From contig NZ_CP024768.1 in NCBI RefSeq assembly GCF_011395035.1, positions 3,695,865 to 3,759,864 on the forward strand: a stretch of DNA of 64,000 bases, in the 5' to 3' direction. The DNA is from Pantoea cypripedii (GTDB taxonomy: Bacteria; Pseudomonadota; Gammaproteobacteria; Enterobacterales; Enterobacteriaceae). Each line of letters begins with the position of its first letter. Positions within the stretch are counted from its first letter, which is position 1. Below, piece by piece: positions 35,614-45,607 of the stretch. The notes beneath the pieces are model-generated. The model saw only the letters and a program-made list of their open reading frames with translations. It ran no database searches and was not told the origin of the DNA. The translations under genes were made by a program, and so were the position numbers.

Positions 35614-37038
35614 TTAATGGCTGCGAATGGTTTTGATGATATTGGTGGTAGAAATACCATCTTCAAAGTTGAGCACCCGCACGTCACCGCCGTTCGCCCA
35701 CACCTCTTTGCTACCGGCAATATCTTCCGGTTTGTAGTCACCGCCTTTCACCAGCAGGTCCGGCAGCACTTCAGCAATCAGACGCTGTGGCGTGTCTTCT
35801 TCGAATGACACCACCCAATCCACTGCCTCCAGTGCACCCAGCACAATCATACGGTTTTCCAGCGGATTGACCGGACGTGTCTCACCTTTCAGGCGTTTGG
35901 TCGAAGCATCACTGTTCACCGCCACAATCAGACGATCGCCCAGCTTGCGCGCATTCGCCAGGTAGGAAACATGCCCCGCATGAAGGATGTCAAACACGCC
36001 ATTGGTCATCACCACTTTTTCGCCACGCTGGCGAGCCATGGCCACCGCCGCTTTCAGCTGTTCCTCGTCCATGACGCCAAAACCGCTGTCCGGGCGGGCA
36101 TGGATAGCATTTTCCAGTTCTACCGGGCTGACGGTAGACGTACCCAGTTTGCCAACCACCACACCAGCCGCCGCATTCGCGAGGAAACACGCTTCTTCAA
36201 GACTTTCACCAGCGGCCAGTACCGCAGCCAGCACGCCAATCACCGTGTCACCGGCACCCGTCACGTCGTACACTTCCTGCGCCTGAGTTGGCAGATGTAG
36301 CGGTGCTTTGCCTGGTTGCAGCAAGGTCATCCCATTCTCTGAACGGGTCACCAGCAACGCAGAAAGATCATAATCGGCCACCAGCTGCATGCCACGACTG
36401 ACAAGCTCGTCTTCGTTTTTGCATTTACCCACCACCGCTTCAAACTCTGACAGGTTCGGCGTAAGTAGCGTCGCACCGCGATAGCGGGCGAAATCGGTGC
36501 CTTTCGGGTCGATCAACACGGGCACTTTGGCTTCACGCGCCAGCTGGATCATGGTCTGCACGCTATTCAGCGCCCCTTTCGCATAGTCAGACAGCACCAG
36601 CGCGCCCGCCTGGGCCAGCGACTGACGCAGACGCTGATGGATCGGCTCGGGATCGACCTGCTCAAACCCCTCTTCAAAATCGAGGCGAATCAGCTGCTGA
36701 TTACGCGACAGTACGCGCAATTTGGTAATGGTCGGATGGCTTTTTACCGCCACGAAATCGCAGTCCACCTTCACCTGCTGCAATGTGCTGCTCAGCACAC
36801 GCGCCGCATCATCTTCGCCGGTCAGGCCGATCAGACGTGAAGCCGCCCCCAGTGCTGCAATGTTCATCGCCACGTTGGCCGCGCCGCCAGGACGCTCCTC
36901 CACGGTATCCACTTTCACCACCGGCACCGGGGCTTCAGGAGAGATACGGCTGGTAGGGCCATACCAGTAGCGGTCTAACATCACATCACCGACAACCAGC
37001 ACAGCGGCCTGGTTAAATGCGGGCAGTGTTACTTTCAT
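35614..37038 (-). CDS. hldE: Bifunctional heptose 7-phosphate kinase/heptose 1-phosphate adenylyltransferase HldE
   Basis: Makes ADP-heptose for the lipopolysaccharide core. It has 474 residues with two domains. The N-terminal ribokinase-like kinase (1-318) has RPGGAANVAMNIAALGA and the base motif DVTGAGDTVIGVLAAVL. The C-terminal nucleotidyltransferase (from about 340) has TNGVFDILHAGHVSYLANAR, with the HxGH-type signature. Gene order ygiF-glnE-hldE on one strand is the enteric arrangement; it lies 54 bp after glnE. Confidence 0.97.
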   Translation of the reverse strand: MKVTLPAFNQAAVLVVGDVMLDRYWYGPTSRISPEAPVPVVKVDTVEERPGGAANVAMNIAALGAASRLIGLTGEDDAARVLSSTLQQVKVDCDFVAVKSHPTITKLRVLSRNQQLIRLDFEEGFEQVDPEPIHQRLRQSLAQAGALVLSDYAKGALNSVQTMIQLAREAKVPVLIDPKGTDFARYRGATLLTPNLSEFEAVVGKCKNEDELVSRGMQLVADYDLSALLVTRSENGMTLLQPGKAPLHLPTQAQEVYDVTGAGDTVIGVLAAVLAAGESLEEACFLANAAAGVVVGKLGTSTVSPVELENAIHARPDSGFGVMDEEQLKAAVAMARQRGEKVVMTNGVFDILHAGHVSYLANARKLGDRLIVAVNSDASTKRLKGETRPVNPLENRMIVLGALEAVDWVVSFEEDTPQRLIAEVLPDLLVKGGDYKPEDIAGSKEVWANGGDVRVLNFEDGISTTNIIKTIRSH

Positions 37039-37092
37039 TCCAGAGACTCCAGACTGCGATAAAAATAGTGCGCGGATAATAGCACAGAATGC

Positions 37093-39945
37093 TTAGTGTT
37101 CCGCGCTGTCAGATTCGGCCAGCCAGCGTTGCCAGCTGGCATTAACCGTGGCGCGTTCTGCCGCAAATGCTTCCGGCTCCACATGGCCAGGCAGCTCCTG
37201 CAAAGCCAGATGATGCAGCGCATCGCGCAGCGTGACATAAGCATGCGTCAACGCTCGCGCTTCCTCGTCCGGCATAATGTCATGCTGTGCCATCAGCTCG
37301 AAGATGCGTACATTATCGGACCAGCGCGTCAGAGCGGGCTGCCGGGCGGCGTAGCCTAAGACAAGATATTGCGCGATGAATTCAATATCGGTGATACCAC
37401 CTTCATCGGTTTTGATTTCCCAGCGCCCTTTATGTTTGTTGCTAAGGTGCGCCCGCATTTTTTCCCGCATCTCACGCACGTCTTTGCGCAGCGTATCTTC
37501 ATCCCGTGGCAGGCAGAGAATGCCGCGCCGGATCTGATTGAATTGATCACACAGCGCCGGGGCACCAAACACAATGCGCGCACGCACCAGCGCCTGATGT
37601 TCCCAGGTCCATGCTTCGTTACGCTGATAATCATCAAACGCGGCAAACGTGCTAACCAGCATCCCGGCTGCGCCGGACGGGCGCAGGCGTGCATCCACTT
37701 CATACAAAATGCCGGAAGAGGTGCGCGTGCTGAACAGATGCATCACACGCTGCGCCAGACGCAGATAGAACTGGCGACCATCAATGGAGCGTTCGCCATC
37801 GGTTACCGCTTCATTCGGGCAATCATGCAGGAAAACCAGGTCAAGGTCGGAGCTATAGCCCAGTTCCCAACCGCCGAGCTTGCCGTAGCCGACCACCGCA
37901 AAACCCCGTTCGCTGTCATTCGTCAGATGGGACGGTCGTCCATAACGCTGCACCATCATGTTCCACGCCTGTTGAACCACCGATTCGATAATCGCTTCGG
38001 CCAGCCAGGTTAAGTGATCACTCACTTTCATCACTGGCAACGTTTCGGCTATGTCGGCTGCCGCAATGCGCAAATGCTGTGCCTGCTTAAACTGGCGCAA
38101 CGCTTCCAGCTGCTGCTCTTCATCATCCGTGGGAATGCGCATCAGATACTGGCGCAGTTCATCACGATAAGCATCCGTGGCGGTGGGTTGATAGAGCGTC
38201 GCCGGGTCGAGCAGTTCATCCAGCAGCAGGGGATAACGCGCCAGCTGGCTGGCAATCATCGGTGAGGCGGCGCACAGGCGGATCAGATGGCGTAGCGCAC
38301 CATGGTATTCGGTTAACAGCTCCAGATAGGTGCTGCGCGTCAGGACACCCAGCAGCAGCGGGGTCAGGCGGCTGAGGATCATTGCGGCATCAGGGCGTGG
38401 GCAGACCTCACTCAGCAGACGCGGCATCAGTTGATCGAGCGCCTGACGACCGCGTGGCCCAATGGTGCGACGCCCCACATCCAGACGAAAAGCGTTAAGC
38501 GCCTCATACAACACACGTTGCTGTGCTTCATCCAGCTGCGGCACCAGCGCCGCCAGTTCGCTCTCTTCGAGCGTGTCCTGCCACAATACGGCGAATTCGG
38601 CCAGTTCGCGCTGGTCATCAATATCTGGCGTATCGTCGCCAATCAACTCATCGAAAATGGCACGCACACCCGCCATATGCTGTTCAAGGCTGGCAATCAG
38701 CGTTGACCAGTCAATCGCCCCCATACCCCAGGCCAGGCGCTGACGATCAAGTTCATTCTCCGGTAACGTCTGGGTTTGCTCGTCATTCAGGCTTTGCAGC
38801 AGGTTTTCCAGCCGACGCAAAAACAGATAGGCCTCGCGCAGATGTTCCACCTGCTGCTGCGTCAACAAACCCAGTTCACCGATGGCCGCAAGCGTTGGCA
38901 ACAAGGAGCGCAGCTGAAGTGAACGCTCACGTCCGCCACGTATCAGCTGGAAGACCTGCACGATAAACTCGGTCTCGCGAATACCGCCTGCGCCCAGTTT
39001 GATGTTGTCTTTCAGGCCGCGGCGGCGCACTTCACGGGCAATCATGCCCTTCATGTTACGCAGCGATTGTATGACGCTAAAATCGATGTAGCGGCGATAA
39101 ACAAAAGGCCGCAACATTTGCTGCAATTCCTGGCTCCAGCGTCCCTGGTCATCGCCCATCAGGCGCGCTTTGACCATGGCATAGCGTTCCCAGTCACGCC
39201 CCTGCTCCTGATAATAATCTTCCAGAGCGGCAAAACTCAGCACCAGCGGGCCACTATCGCCAAACGGACGCAGTCGCATATCCACCCGGTAGACAAAACC
39301 ATCCACCGTCGGTTGATCGAGCACTTTTATCAGGCGCTGGCCCATGCGGGTAAAGAACTGGGCATTATCGAGTTCGCGTCGGCCACCGCGCGTCACGCCG
39401 TTTTCCGGCCAGGCAAAAATCAGGTCGATATCTGAGGAGAAGTTAAGCTCGTTGCCGCCCAGTTTGCCCATGCCAAGAATCAGCATCGGCTGAGCCTCAC
39501 CGGCTTCATTACAGGGAGTGCCAAAATCGCGACAGCAATCCTGCCACACCCAGTCGCGCGCAGCAGCAATCAGGGTTTCTGCCAATACGCTAAGTTGCTG
39601 CAAACTGTGCATGGTGCTGGCCTGATGCAGGCACTGCATCCAGGCGATACGCACCAGCATATGGCGGCGGAACAGGCGCAGCTCACGCATCAGGCTGGCT
39701 TCGCCATCGACATTTTGTAGCGTTTGATTCAGCCAGCTGGCATACGACTGCCACTCATCAGGCTCAGGGGGATGTTGTTGCAGCTGTTGCCACCACTCAG
39801 GATGCTGCTGCAGGTTGTCGACAATAAAGTCACTGAAGGCGAGTGCACCAGCCTGCTCAGGCGTCAGTACGTCGGGCGACACATTTAGCTTTTCTGCCGC
39901 ACTGGTCAGTTGCGCCTGCATCAGCGCCGATAACGGTAACAACAT
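37093..39945 (-). CDS. glnE: Bifunctional glutamine synthetase adenylyltransferase/deadenylase GlnE
   Basis: Adds AMP to or removes AMP from a Tyr of glutamine synthetase in response to PII and glutamine. It has 950 residues, full length. There are two nucleotidyltransferase domains. The N-terminal deadenylase has LGMGKLGGNELNFSSDIDLI (Asp172 and Asp174). The C-terminal adenylase has GYGKLGGWELGYSSDLDLVF. The middle holds the regulatory helical domain. It is between ygiF (30 bp upstream) and hldE. Confidence 0.97.
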   Translation of the reverse strand: MLLPLSALMQAQLTSAAEKLNVSPDVLTPEQAGALAFSDFIVDNLQQHPEWWQQLQQHPPEPDEWQSYASWLNQTLQNVDGEASLMRELRLFRRHMLVRIAWMQCLHQASTMHSLQQLSVLAETLIAAARDWVWQDCCRDFGTPCNEAGEAQPMLILGMGKLGGNELNFSSDIDLIFAWPENGVTRGGRRELDNAQFFTRMGQRLIKVLDQPTVDGFVYRVDMRLRPFGDSGPLVLSFAALEDYYQEQGRDWERYAMVKARLMGDDQGRWSQELQQMLRPFVYRRYIDFSVIQSLRNMKGMIAREVRRRGLKDNIKLGAGGIRETEFIVQVFQLIRGGRERSLQLRSLLPTLAAIGELGLLTQQQVEHLREAYLFLRRLENLLQSLNDEQTQTLPENELDRQRLAWGMGAIDWSTLIASLEQHMAGVRAIFDELIGDDTPDIDDQRELAEFAVLWQDTLEESELAALVPQLDEAQQRVLYEALNAFRLDVGRRTIGPRGRQALDQLMPRLLSEVCPRPDAAMILSRLTPLLLGVLTRSTYLELLTEYHGALRHLIRLCAASPMIASQLARYPLLLDELLDPATLYQPTATDAYRDELRQYLMRIPTDDEEQQLEALRQFKQAQHLRIAAADIAETLPVMKVSDHLTWLAEAIIESVVQQAWNMMVQRYGRPSHLTNDSERGFAVVGYGKLGGWELGYSSDLDLVFLHDCPNEAVTDGERSIDGRQFYLRLAQRVMHLFSTRTSSGILYEVDARLRPSGAAGMLVSTFAAFDDYQRNEAWTWEHQALVRARIVFGAPALCDQFNQIRRGILCLPRDEDTLRKDVREMREKMRAHLSNKHKGRWEIKTDEGGITDIEFIAQYLVLGYAARQPALTRWSDNVRIFELMAQHDIMPDEEARALTHAYVTLRDALHHLALQELPGHVEPEAFAAERATVNASWQRWLAESDSAEH

Positions 39946-39975
39946 CTTCCCTCCCTGATTCTGTTTGGTGTGGCG

Positions 39976-41286
39976 TTAGCGTGGCGTCCCGCTGTTAAGC
40001 CAGAATGGTGCTTGCTTAACCGCCTGATTCACCAGCGTATTCAGGCCTCGCTCCTGCTGGATGGCAATGGCATGCTGCAATGTCTGCCAGCCTGACAGCC
40101 AGTTGTTCACCTCTTCAGCCGGATACGCGCCTGCCAGCAGATGCACCGCCAGCAGCTGGCGATTAAGACGAGTCGCTTTGTCCTGAAACTCATTAAACAG
40201 CTGCACATCAGCAAATGTGTCTTTCAAATCAGCGGTGATACGGCTCAGCATGATGTCGCTAAAGCGTTTGAAGGAGCCTTGCAGTTTGCTTTTGCTCTTC
40301 TCGTCCAGCCAGTTTTGCCATTGCGCCTCGACCAACCAGTGAGTAAGTGCTAACTGAGCATCGACAGAGATAAGTGAGAAACTGAGTGCCGCTGCATCCT
40401 GCGGGTTATCAGCCAGCAACTCTTCCATGCGAGTCAGCTTCTGACGCAAATCACTGCTGGCTTTGCGAGGCACCAGCGCACCAAATAGCGAGAATGCCTG
40501 GCGCAGAGTTTCTAAAGCTTCCAGCACCGAGTCTTGCGCTGCCGGATTACCGCGCAACCACACTTCTTCATGGTATTGCCAGTGACTCAGTCCCGCTGAC
40601 AGAGCGTTGATCATGCCCTGCTCTACCGTCGCTTTTGCCGGGGTTTTCAGTAGCGGTAAAGTGCGCAATGGCCGTGGCATATTGCCTTGTGCCAGCTGAT
40701 AACCCCGTGCAGCCTTGCTCAGGCTACCGAGGCGCAAGCCACCCATAGCAATAAGCTGTGCAGCAAATTGCAGCAGATCTTTACGCTGCCCCTGTTTCAG
40801 CTCCAGCTCCACCTCATATAAAGGTTCACTAAGCTCACCAGCGGCTACCGCTCCGCGATCAAACGCCACCTCGATTTCGCTGTCAGCAAACTGCACCAGC
40901 CACATCTCGCGCTGGAAATGGGTGCTGAAAAGTGGCTCCAGCCGCTGCTGTAACGCCGCCACATCTGTCCCTTGCGGCCAGATTTCGGCGGGGAGTAATG
41001 AGATGTCCAGATCCGGCGTCTTGATATCGACGTTATATTCCGGGCGTTGATGCAGACCACCCACGCTTTTTCCTGCCGCTTTGAGCGTCATTTCAAAACG
41101 CTTATCAACGCCACGAATGCGCAGCCCCATATCCCAGCGCCGTAGCTGGTTGTCATCCGTTTCAAAATAGATGTTGGTCAGCTCACGCGCCGATACATGT
41201 TGATGTGGCCATGCTGCAAGGGTTGTAGCCAGTTTTTCGGCCGCTTCCGGCGTGGCAATGAACTTTAATTCGATTTCGATGGTCAT
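39976..41286 (-). CDS. ygiF: Inorganic triphosphatase YgiF (CYTH-CHAD)
   Basis: 436-residue two-domain protein. The N-terminal CYTH domain starts with the ExExK motif (Glu4, Glu6, Lys8 in TIEIELKF) and hydrolyses tripolyphosphate in E. coli. The C-terminal CHAD domain (about residue 215 on) is a basic helical bundle that binds polyphosphate; its conserved His/Arg pattern (HWLVEAQWQNWL, RHxxR-like stretches) is only partly visible by eye. It is first in the ygiF-glnE-hldE unit, with ygiM divergent across 204 bp. Confidence 0.94.
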   Translation of the reverse strand: MTIEIELKFIATPEAAEKLATTLAAWPHQHVSARELTNIYFETDDNQLRRWDMGLRIRGVDKRFEMTLKAAGKSVGGLHQRPEYNVDIKTPDLDISLLPAEIWPQGTDVAALQQRLEPLFSTHFQREMWLVQFADSEIEVAFDRGAVAAGELSEPLYEVELELKQGQRKDLLQFAAQLIAMGGLRLGSLSKAARGYQLAQGNMPRPLRTLPLLKTPAKATVEQGMINALSAGLSHWQYHEEVWLRGNPAAQDSVLEALETLRQAFSLFGALVPRKASSDLRQKLTRMEELLADNPQDAAALSFSLISVDAQLALTHWLVEAQWQNWLDEKSKSKLQGSFKRFSDIMLSRITADLKDTFADVQLFNEFQDKATRLNRQLLAVHLLAGAYPAEEVNNWLSGWQTLQHAIAIQQERGLNTLVNQAVKQAPFWLNSGTPR

Positions 41287-41490
41287 AATTTTTTATTGAA
41301 TACGCTGCTGGCACTTAAGAAGTTAATCTGGCGAAGAGTAATGCACAGAATGCATGCTGTCTCGGCTTTCTTTTGCTTTTACGACCCTTTTCGCACCAGA
41401 TTGAGACCAGGATAGTTCTCATTCAGATTTATGGGAAGCCTCTCCAGACTGTGCCGGTAATTTTACGCCATGACGAAAAATTGATATCGA

Positions 41491-42111
41491 ATGAAAAAAA
41501 TCACTCTTGCAGCTCTTTCATTGCTGGCTTTCAGCGCCATCACTCCAGCTCATGCAGACGAAAAGCGTTACATTTCCGATGAATTATCTACCTGGGTGCG
41601 CAGCGGCCCTGGCGATCAATTTCGCCTGGTTGGCAAGCTGAATGCCGGGGAAGAAGTACAGTTGTTGCAAACCAACAACGATACCCAGTACGGCCAGATT
41701 AAAGACTCGCAGGGCCGCACCACCTGGATTCCGCTCTCCCAGCTGAGTGCCGATCCCAGCCTGCGCACCCGCGTGCCGCAGCTGGAGCAGCAGGTGAAAG
41801 ACCTCACCGATAAATTGCAGAACATCGACAACAGCTGGAACCAGCGAACGTCCGATATGCAGAACAAGGTAGCCAACAGCGACAGCACCATCAACGGCCT
41901 GAAAGACGAAAATCAGAAGCTGAAAAACGAACTGATTGTCGCGCAGAAAAAAGTCAGTGCCGCTAACGTCCAGCTGGATGACAAACAACGCACCATCATC
42001 ATGCAATGGTTTATGTATGGCGGTGGCGTGCTGGGCGTGGGTCTGTTGCTGGGCCTGTTGTTGCCGCATATGGTGCCGCGTCGCAAAAAGAACGATCGCT
42101 GGATGAATTAA
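41491..42111 (+). CDS. ygiM: SH3 domain protein YgiM (TIGR04211 family)
   Basis: 206-residue envelope protein: signal peptide (to about 22, AITPAHADEK), one bacterial SH3 domain (residues 26-90, STWVRSGPGDQFRLVGKLNA), a long coiled coil (95-165) and a C-terminal membrane helix (170-192, MYGGGVLGVGLLLGLLLPHM) with a basic cytoplasmic tail RRKKNDRW. The topology suggests a periplasmic sensor or anchor. It is always upstream of cca. Confidence 0.93.
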   Translation: MKKITLAALSLLAFSAITPAHADEKRYISDELSTWVRSGPGDQFRLVGKLNAGEEVQLLQTNNDTQYGQIKDSQGRTTWIPLSQLSADPSLRTRVPQLEQQVKDLTDKLQNIDNSWNQRTSDMQNKVANSDSTINGLKDENQKLKNELIVAQKKVSAANVQLDDKQRTIIMQWFMYGGGVLGVGLLLGLLLPHMVPRRKKNDRWMN

Positions 42112-42132
42112 GCCGATCATCGTTCTTTTTTT
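42085..42132 (+). terminator. Terminator of ygiM
   Basis: AAAAAGAACGAT (inside the last ygiM codons) pairs with ATCGTTCTTTTTTT at 42119-42132. The loop is long (22 nt), and inner pairs CGATCG/CGATC may close it further. A T run ends the element. Confidence 0.65.
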
Positions 42133-42247
42133 CGAGGGGATCGTAAGATGCCCCTTTTGGCATGCCCGAATTTTGGCCAAACTGTGCAACAATTAGAGAG
42201 TGATGCGTGCCCGACACGCAAAGATAGATGACCTCTGGAGTAGTTGA

Positions 42248-43480
42248 GTGAAGACGTTTCTGGTCGGTGGCGCAGTGCGTGATGCGTTGTTGCGTTTACC
42301 GGTAAAAGATAAAGATTGGGTGGTAGTAGGTGCCACGCCTGATGCGATGCTGGCACAGGGCTTCCAGCAAGTTGGCCGGGATTTTCCGGTTTTTTTGCAT
42401 CCACAAAGCCGTGAAGAGTATGCGCTGGCGCGTACTGAGCGCAAAAGCGGTAACGGATATACCGGGTTTGTGACCTGGTTTGCGCCGGATGTCACGCTGG
42501 AGCAGGATTTGCTGCGACGCGATCTGACCATCAATGCCATCGCGCAGACGGAGAGTGGTGAGTTAATCGATCCGTATTCCGGACAGCGCGATCTGGCCAA
42601 CCGCACCCTGCGCCATGTTTCTGCCGCTTTCAATGAAGATCCACTGCGCGTCTTACGTGTGGCGCGTTTTGCTGCTCGTTTTGCCCACCTCAATTTCCGT
42701 ATCGCCGATGAAACGCAGGCGTTGATGCGAGATATGGTCGCCAGTGGCGAGCTGGCGCATCTCACGCCCGAACGTGTCTGGAAAGAGACGGAAAAGGCGC
42801 TGCTGACGCGTAACCCACAGGTTTATTTCCAGGTACTGCGTGATTGCGGCGCGTTGCAGGTGCTGTTCCCGGAACTCGATAATCTGTTTGGTATCCCTGC
42901 CCCCATTAAATGGCACCCGGAGATTGATAGCGGTATCCATTCGCTGATGACCCTGACGATGGCGGCTGCGCTGTCCGACCAGCTGGATGTACGCTTTGCC
43001 ACGCTGTTCCACGATGCCGGTAAAGCCCTCACGCCACCAGAGAAATGGCCAAGTCATCACGGTCATGGTCTGGCCGGTGTACCGATTGTGGCAACCCTGT
43101 GTGAGCGACTGCGCGTACCTAACTCGGTGCGCGATCTGGCGCTTATCGTCACCGAGTTTCACGATATGGTTCACACCATCGAACGCCAGCCAGCTGAAGC
43201 ACTGGAGGCGCTGTTTGATCGCATTGATGCCTGGCGCAAGCCGCAGCGTGTGGAGCAAATGGCTCTGACCAGTGAAGCCGATGCACGCGGTCGTGCCGGG
43301 CTGGAGAGCCATGCCTATCCACAGGGCGATTATCTGCGTAAAGCATTTGCGCTGGCGCAGTCCGTTCCCACCAAAGCCGTGGTGGACGCAGGATTCAAAG
43401 GGGCTGAAGTACGGGAAGAGTTAACGCGGCGGCGAATTGAAGCACTGCAGGAAGGACTAATTAACGCGCGGCCAGCGTAA
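42248..43480 (+). CDS. cca: Multifunctional CCA-adding tRNA nucleotidyltransferase Cca
   Basis: Builds or repairs the CCA end of tRNAs. It has 410 residues. The start is GTG at 42248, as in E. coli, with GGAG 10 bases upstream. The class II nucleotidyltransferase head has FLVGGAVRDALL and the metal pair DKDW (Asp21, Asp23); next comes EDPLRVLRVARFAARF. A C-terminal HD phosphohydrolase domain has TLFHDAGKAL and HGLAGVPIV, so the extra phosphodiesterase and phosphatase activities should be present. Confidence 0.97.
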   Translation: MKTFLVGGAVRDALLRLPVKDKDWVVVGATPDAMLAQGFQQVGRDFPVFLHPQSREEYALARTERKSGNGYTGFVTWFAPDVTLEQDLLRRDLTINAIAQTESGELIDPYSGQRDLANRTLRHVSAAFNEDPLRVLRVARFAARFAHLNFRIADETQALMRDMVASGELAHLTPERVWKETEKALLTRNPQVYFQVLRDCGALQVLFPELDNLFGIPAPIKWHPEIDSGIHSLMTLTMAAALSDQLDVRFATLFHDAGKALTPPEKWPSHHGHGLAGVPIVATLCERLRVPNSVRDLALIVTEFHDMVHTIERQPAEALEALFDRIDAWRKPQRVEQMALTSEADARGRAGLESHAYPQGDYLRKAFALAQSVPTKAVVDAGFKGAEVREELTRRRIEALQEGLINARPA

Positions 43481-43490
43481 CTGGCCGCGC
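43466..43490. terminator. Hairpin at the cca/uppP convergence
   Basis: GCGCGGCCAG/CTGGCCGCGC around CGTAA, covering the cca stop codon. It lacks a T run and so may act as a roadblock for both convergent genes. Confidence 0.5.
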
Positions 43491-43496
43491 ATTGCA

Positions 43497-44315
43497 TCAC
43501 ATGAACAGCATGTAAACCACGCCCGCGATGATAAAGCGGTAGATAGCGAATGAGACGAAGGAGATGCGTTTAATCAGTTCAAGGAAGGCTTTGATAGCAA
43601 TCAGCGCCACCACGAAAGCGGTGACAAAGCCAACGGCAAACATCGGCAGATCCTGCATCGTCAGGAAGCCAATGCTTTTGTACAGATCAAGCACTGTCGC
43701 ACCCATCATCATCGGTACTGCGAGGATGAAGGAGAACTCCGAGGCAGCATAGCGGCTCACGCCCATCAACATACCGCCAGAGATGGTGGCACCTGAACGC
43801 GAGAAGCCCGGCCACAGCGCCAGACACTGGAAGCAACCAATCATAAACGCCTGACGATAGGTGATATCGTCAATCCCCACCGCTTTCGGCTGCTTTGGTT
43901 TAAGGTATTCCGCCACCAGCAGCAGCACGCCACCCACCACCAACGCATACATCACGTTAATCGGGTTAAACAGCGCTTTAATTTTATCGTGCAGCAGCAG
44001 ACCAATGACCACCGCTGGCACCATGCCCAGCAGAATGTGGATCAGAGTCAGATGGCCTTTGCCGGTACCTTCATGTTTCACTTCACCAAAATGAATACCG
44101 ATTAAGCCAAAGAGTCGACGCCAGAACATCACCACAACAGCAAGAATAGAACCGAGCTGAATTACCACTTCAAAGGTATCGGCGGTATCCCCTTCGAAAC
44201 CTAATAAGTGGCCAACAATAATCATGTGGCCAGTGGACGAGACCGGTAAGAACTCGGTCAGACCTTCCACTATCCCCAGGATTGCAGCTACCCACAGCTG
44301 ATGAATATCTGCCAT
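43497..44315 (-). CDS. uppP: Undecaprenyl-diphosphatase UppP (BacA)
   Basis: Recycles undecaprenyl pyrophosphate, the lipid carrier of peptidoglycan and O-antigen. It has 272 residues from the ATG at 44315 (MADIHQLWVAAILGIVEGLT); the frame is open 15 codons further. It is a polytopic membrane protein with the two catalytic motifs EGLTEFLPVSSTGHMI and PGFSRSGATISGG. High levels give bacitracin resistance in E. coli. Confidence 0.96.
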   Translation of the reverse strand: MADIHQLWVAAILGIVEGLTEFLPVSSTGHMIIVGHLLGFEGDTADTFEVVIQLGSILAVVVMFWRRLFGLIGIHFGEVKHEGTGKGHLTLIHILLGMVPAVVIGLLLHDKIKALFNPINVMYALVVGGVLLLVAEYLKPKQPKAVGIDDITYRQAFMIGCFQCLALWPGFSRSGATISGGMLMGVSRYAASEFSFILAVPMMMGATVLDLYKSIGFLTMQDLPMFAVGFVTAFVVALIAIKAFLELIKRISFVSFAIYRFIIAGVVYMLFM

Positions 44316-44344
44316 CAAATTTTCCTCTATCCGTTTTAAACAGT

Positions 44345-44374
44345 AAAAAGGCGGTCGCATCTGCCTACCGCCTT
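44345..44374 (-). terminator. Terminator of folB
   Basis: Stem AAGGCGGT/ACCGCCTT (44349-44374), followed on the minus strand by TTTTTACTG. It lies about 130 bp after the folB stop and just upstream of uppP. Confidence 0.65.
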
Positions 44375-44504
44375 AAATTATGCCTGCGCCAGTCTGAAGG
44401 AAACCTTAAGGTTTTCGACAACTAAGCTGCCCTTAACGCAGCGGCCCTGGCTGAGGCACAACATAATTTGGGTTGGTTTCATTGTGATGGCAATCACGCC
44501 AGAT

Positions 44505-44864
44505 TTATTTAGGAATAGTCCCGCGTTCAATTCGCACGCCAACCGTTGCTGCCTGCGCTACAGCCCCCGGTTTGCCTACGCGGATGCGCACGCCGGGCGT
44601 TTTGAAACGATTCATCAACAGATCCGCAATTTCTTCCGCTACCCGCTCAACCAGAGCAAAACGCTGGCCGTTGAGATGGTTTAAAATCGCTTCCGTGACA
44701 TCGGCATAACTGAGGCAATCATCAACATCATCGCTGGCCGCTGCCTGGCGGTTGTCCCACGCCATTTCGACATCGAGCACCAGCTTCTGCTGCATGCCCT
44801 GTTCCCAGTCGTAAACGCCAATAGTGGTGAACACGGTGAGTTGCTCAATAAATACGATATCCAT
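44505..44864 (-). CDS. folB: Dihydroneopterin aldolase FolB
   Basis: Folate pathway enzyme that cleaves 7,8-dihydroneopterin. It has 119 residues from the ATG at 44864 (MDIVFIEQLTVFTTIGVYDW), which matches E. coli FolB; the frame is open 100 codons upstream, but that part is antisense to plsY. Conserved: TIGVYDWEQGMQQKLVLDVE, LSYADVTEAI and FALVERVAEEIAD with the catalytic Glu. It is divergent from plsY. Confidence 0.96.
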   Translation of the reverse strand: MDIVFIEQLTVFTTIGVYDWEQGMQQKLVLDVEMAWDNRQAAASDDVDDCLSYADVTEAILNHLNGQRFALVERVAEEIADLLMNRFKTPGVRIRVGKPGAVAQAATVGVRIERGTIPK

Positions 44865-44970
44865 GATGTAGTCTCTGTTTTTGGCTAAGCCGGATACCAC
44901 TTCCGGCGGATTATGCGTATTATCCACACTTACCGAGAACAAAACGACCCTACAGGAACGGTATGGAACT

Positions 44971-45576
44971 ATGAGTGCTATCGCGCTTGGTATGATTATT
45001 TTCGCGTATCTATGCGGCTCCATTTCCAGCGCGATACTGGTGTGCAAACTCGCTGGTCTGCCGGATCCACGCACCCAGGGTTCAGGTAACCCCGGTGCGA
45101 CCAACGTATTACGCATCGGCGGGAAAGCGCCCGCAGCGGCGGTACTGATCTTTGATATCGCCAAAGGGATGCTGCCGGTGTGGATCGCTTATCTGTTGCA
45201 TGTTCCGCCGCTGTATCTTGGCCTGACGGCGATTGCCGCCTGCCTCGGCCACATCTATCCCGTTTTCTTTCGTTTTCGCGGCGGCAAAGGCGTGGCGACA
45301 GCGTTTGGTGCCATTGCGCCGATTGGCTGGGATCTGACCGGACTGATGACCGGCACCTGGCTGCTGACGGTACTCCTGAGTGGCTACTCATCGCTGGGTG
45401 CCATTGTCAGCGCCTTGATCGCGCCTTTTTATGTCTGGTGGTTCAAACCACAATTCACCTTTCCGGTGTCGATGCTTTCCTGCCTGATTTTGTTGCGTCA
45501 TCACGACAACATTCAGCGCCTGTGGCGCGGCCAGGAAAATAAAATCTGGAAGCGGAAAAAAAAGCAGCAGAAATAA
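44971..45576 (+). CDS. plsY: Acyl-phosphate glycerol-3-phosphate acyltransferase PlsY
   Basis: Inner-membrane acyltransferase that makes lysophosphatidic acid from acyl phosphate. It has 201 residues from the ATG at 44971 (MSAIALGMIIFAYLCGSISS). The three cytoplasmic loop motifs are DPRTQGSGNPGATNVLRIGG, FRFRGGKGVATAFG and the late LRHHDNIQRLWRGQENKIW. It ends in a Lys-rich tail that runs into a bidirectional terminator. Confidence 0.96.
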   Translation: MSAIALGMIIFAYLCGSISSAILVCKLAGLPDPRTQGSGNPGATNVLRIGGKAPAAAVLIFDIAKGMLPVWIAYLLHVPPLYLGLTAIAACLGHIYPVFFRFRGGKGVATAFGAIAPIGWDLTGLMTGTWLLTVLLSGYSSLGAIVSALIAPFYVWWFKPQFTFPVSMLSCLILLRHHDNIQRLWRGQENKIWKRKKKQQK

Positions 45577-45604
45577 AAAAACCGGCGCGAAGGCCGGTTT
45601 TTTT
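45575..45604. terminator. Bidirectional terminator between plsY and tsaD
   Basis: Stem AACCGGC/GCCGGTT (45580-45599) flanked by an A run on the left and a T run on the right, so it works for both convergent genes. Confidence 0.88.
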
Positions 45605-45607
45605 ATG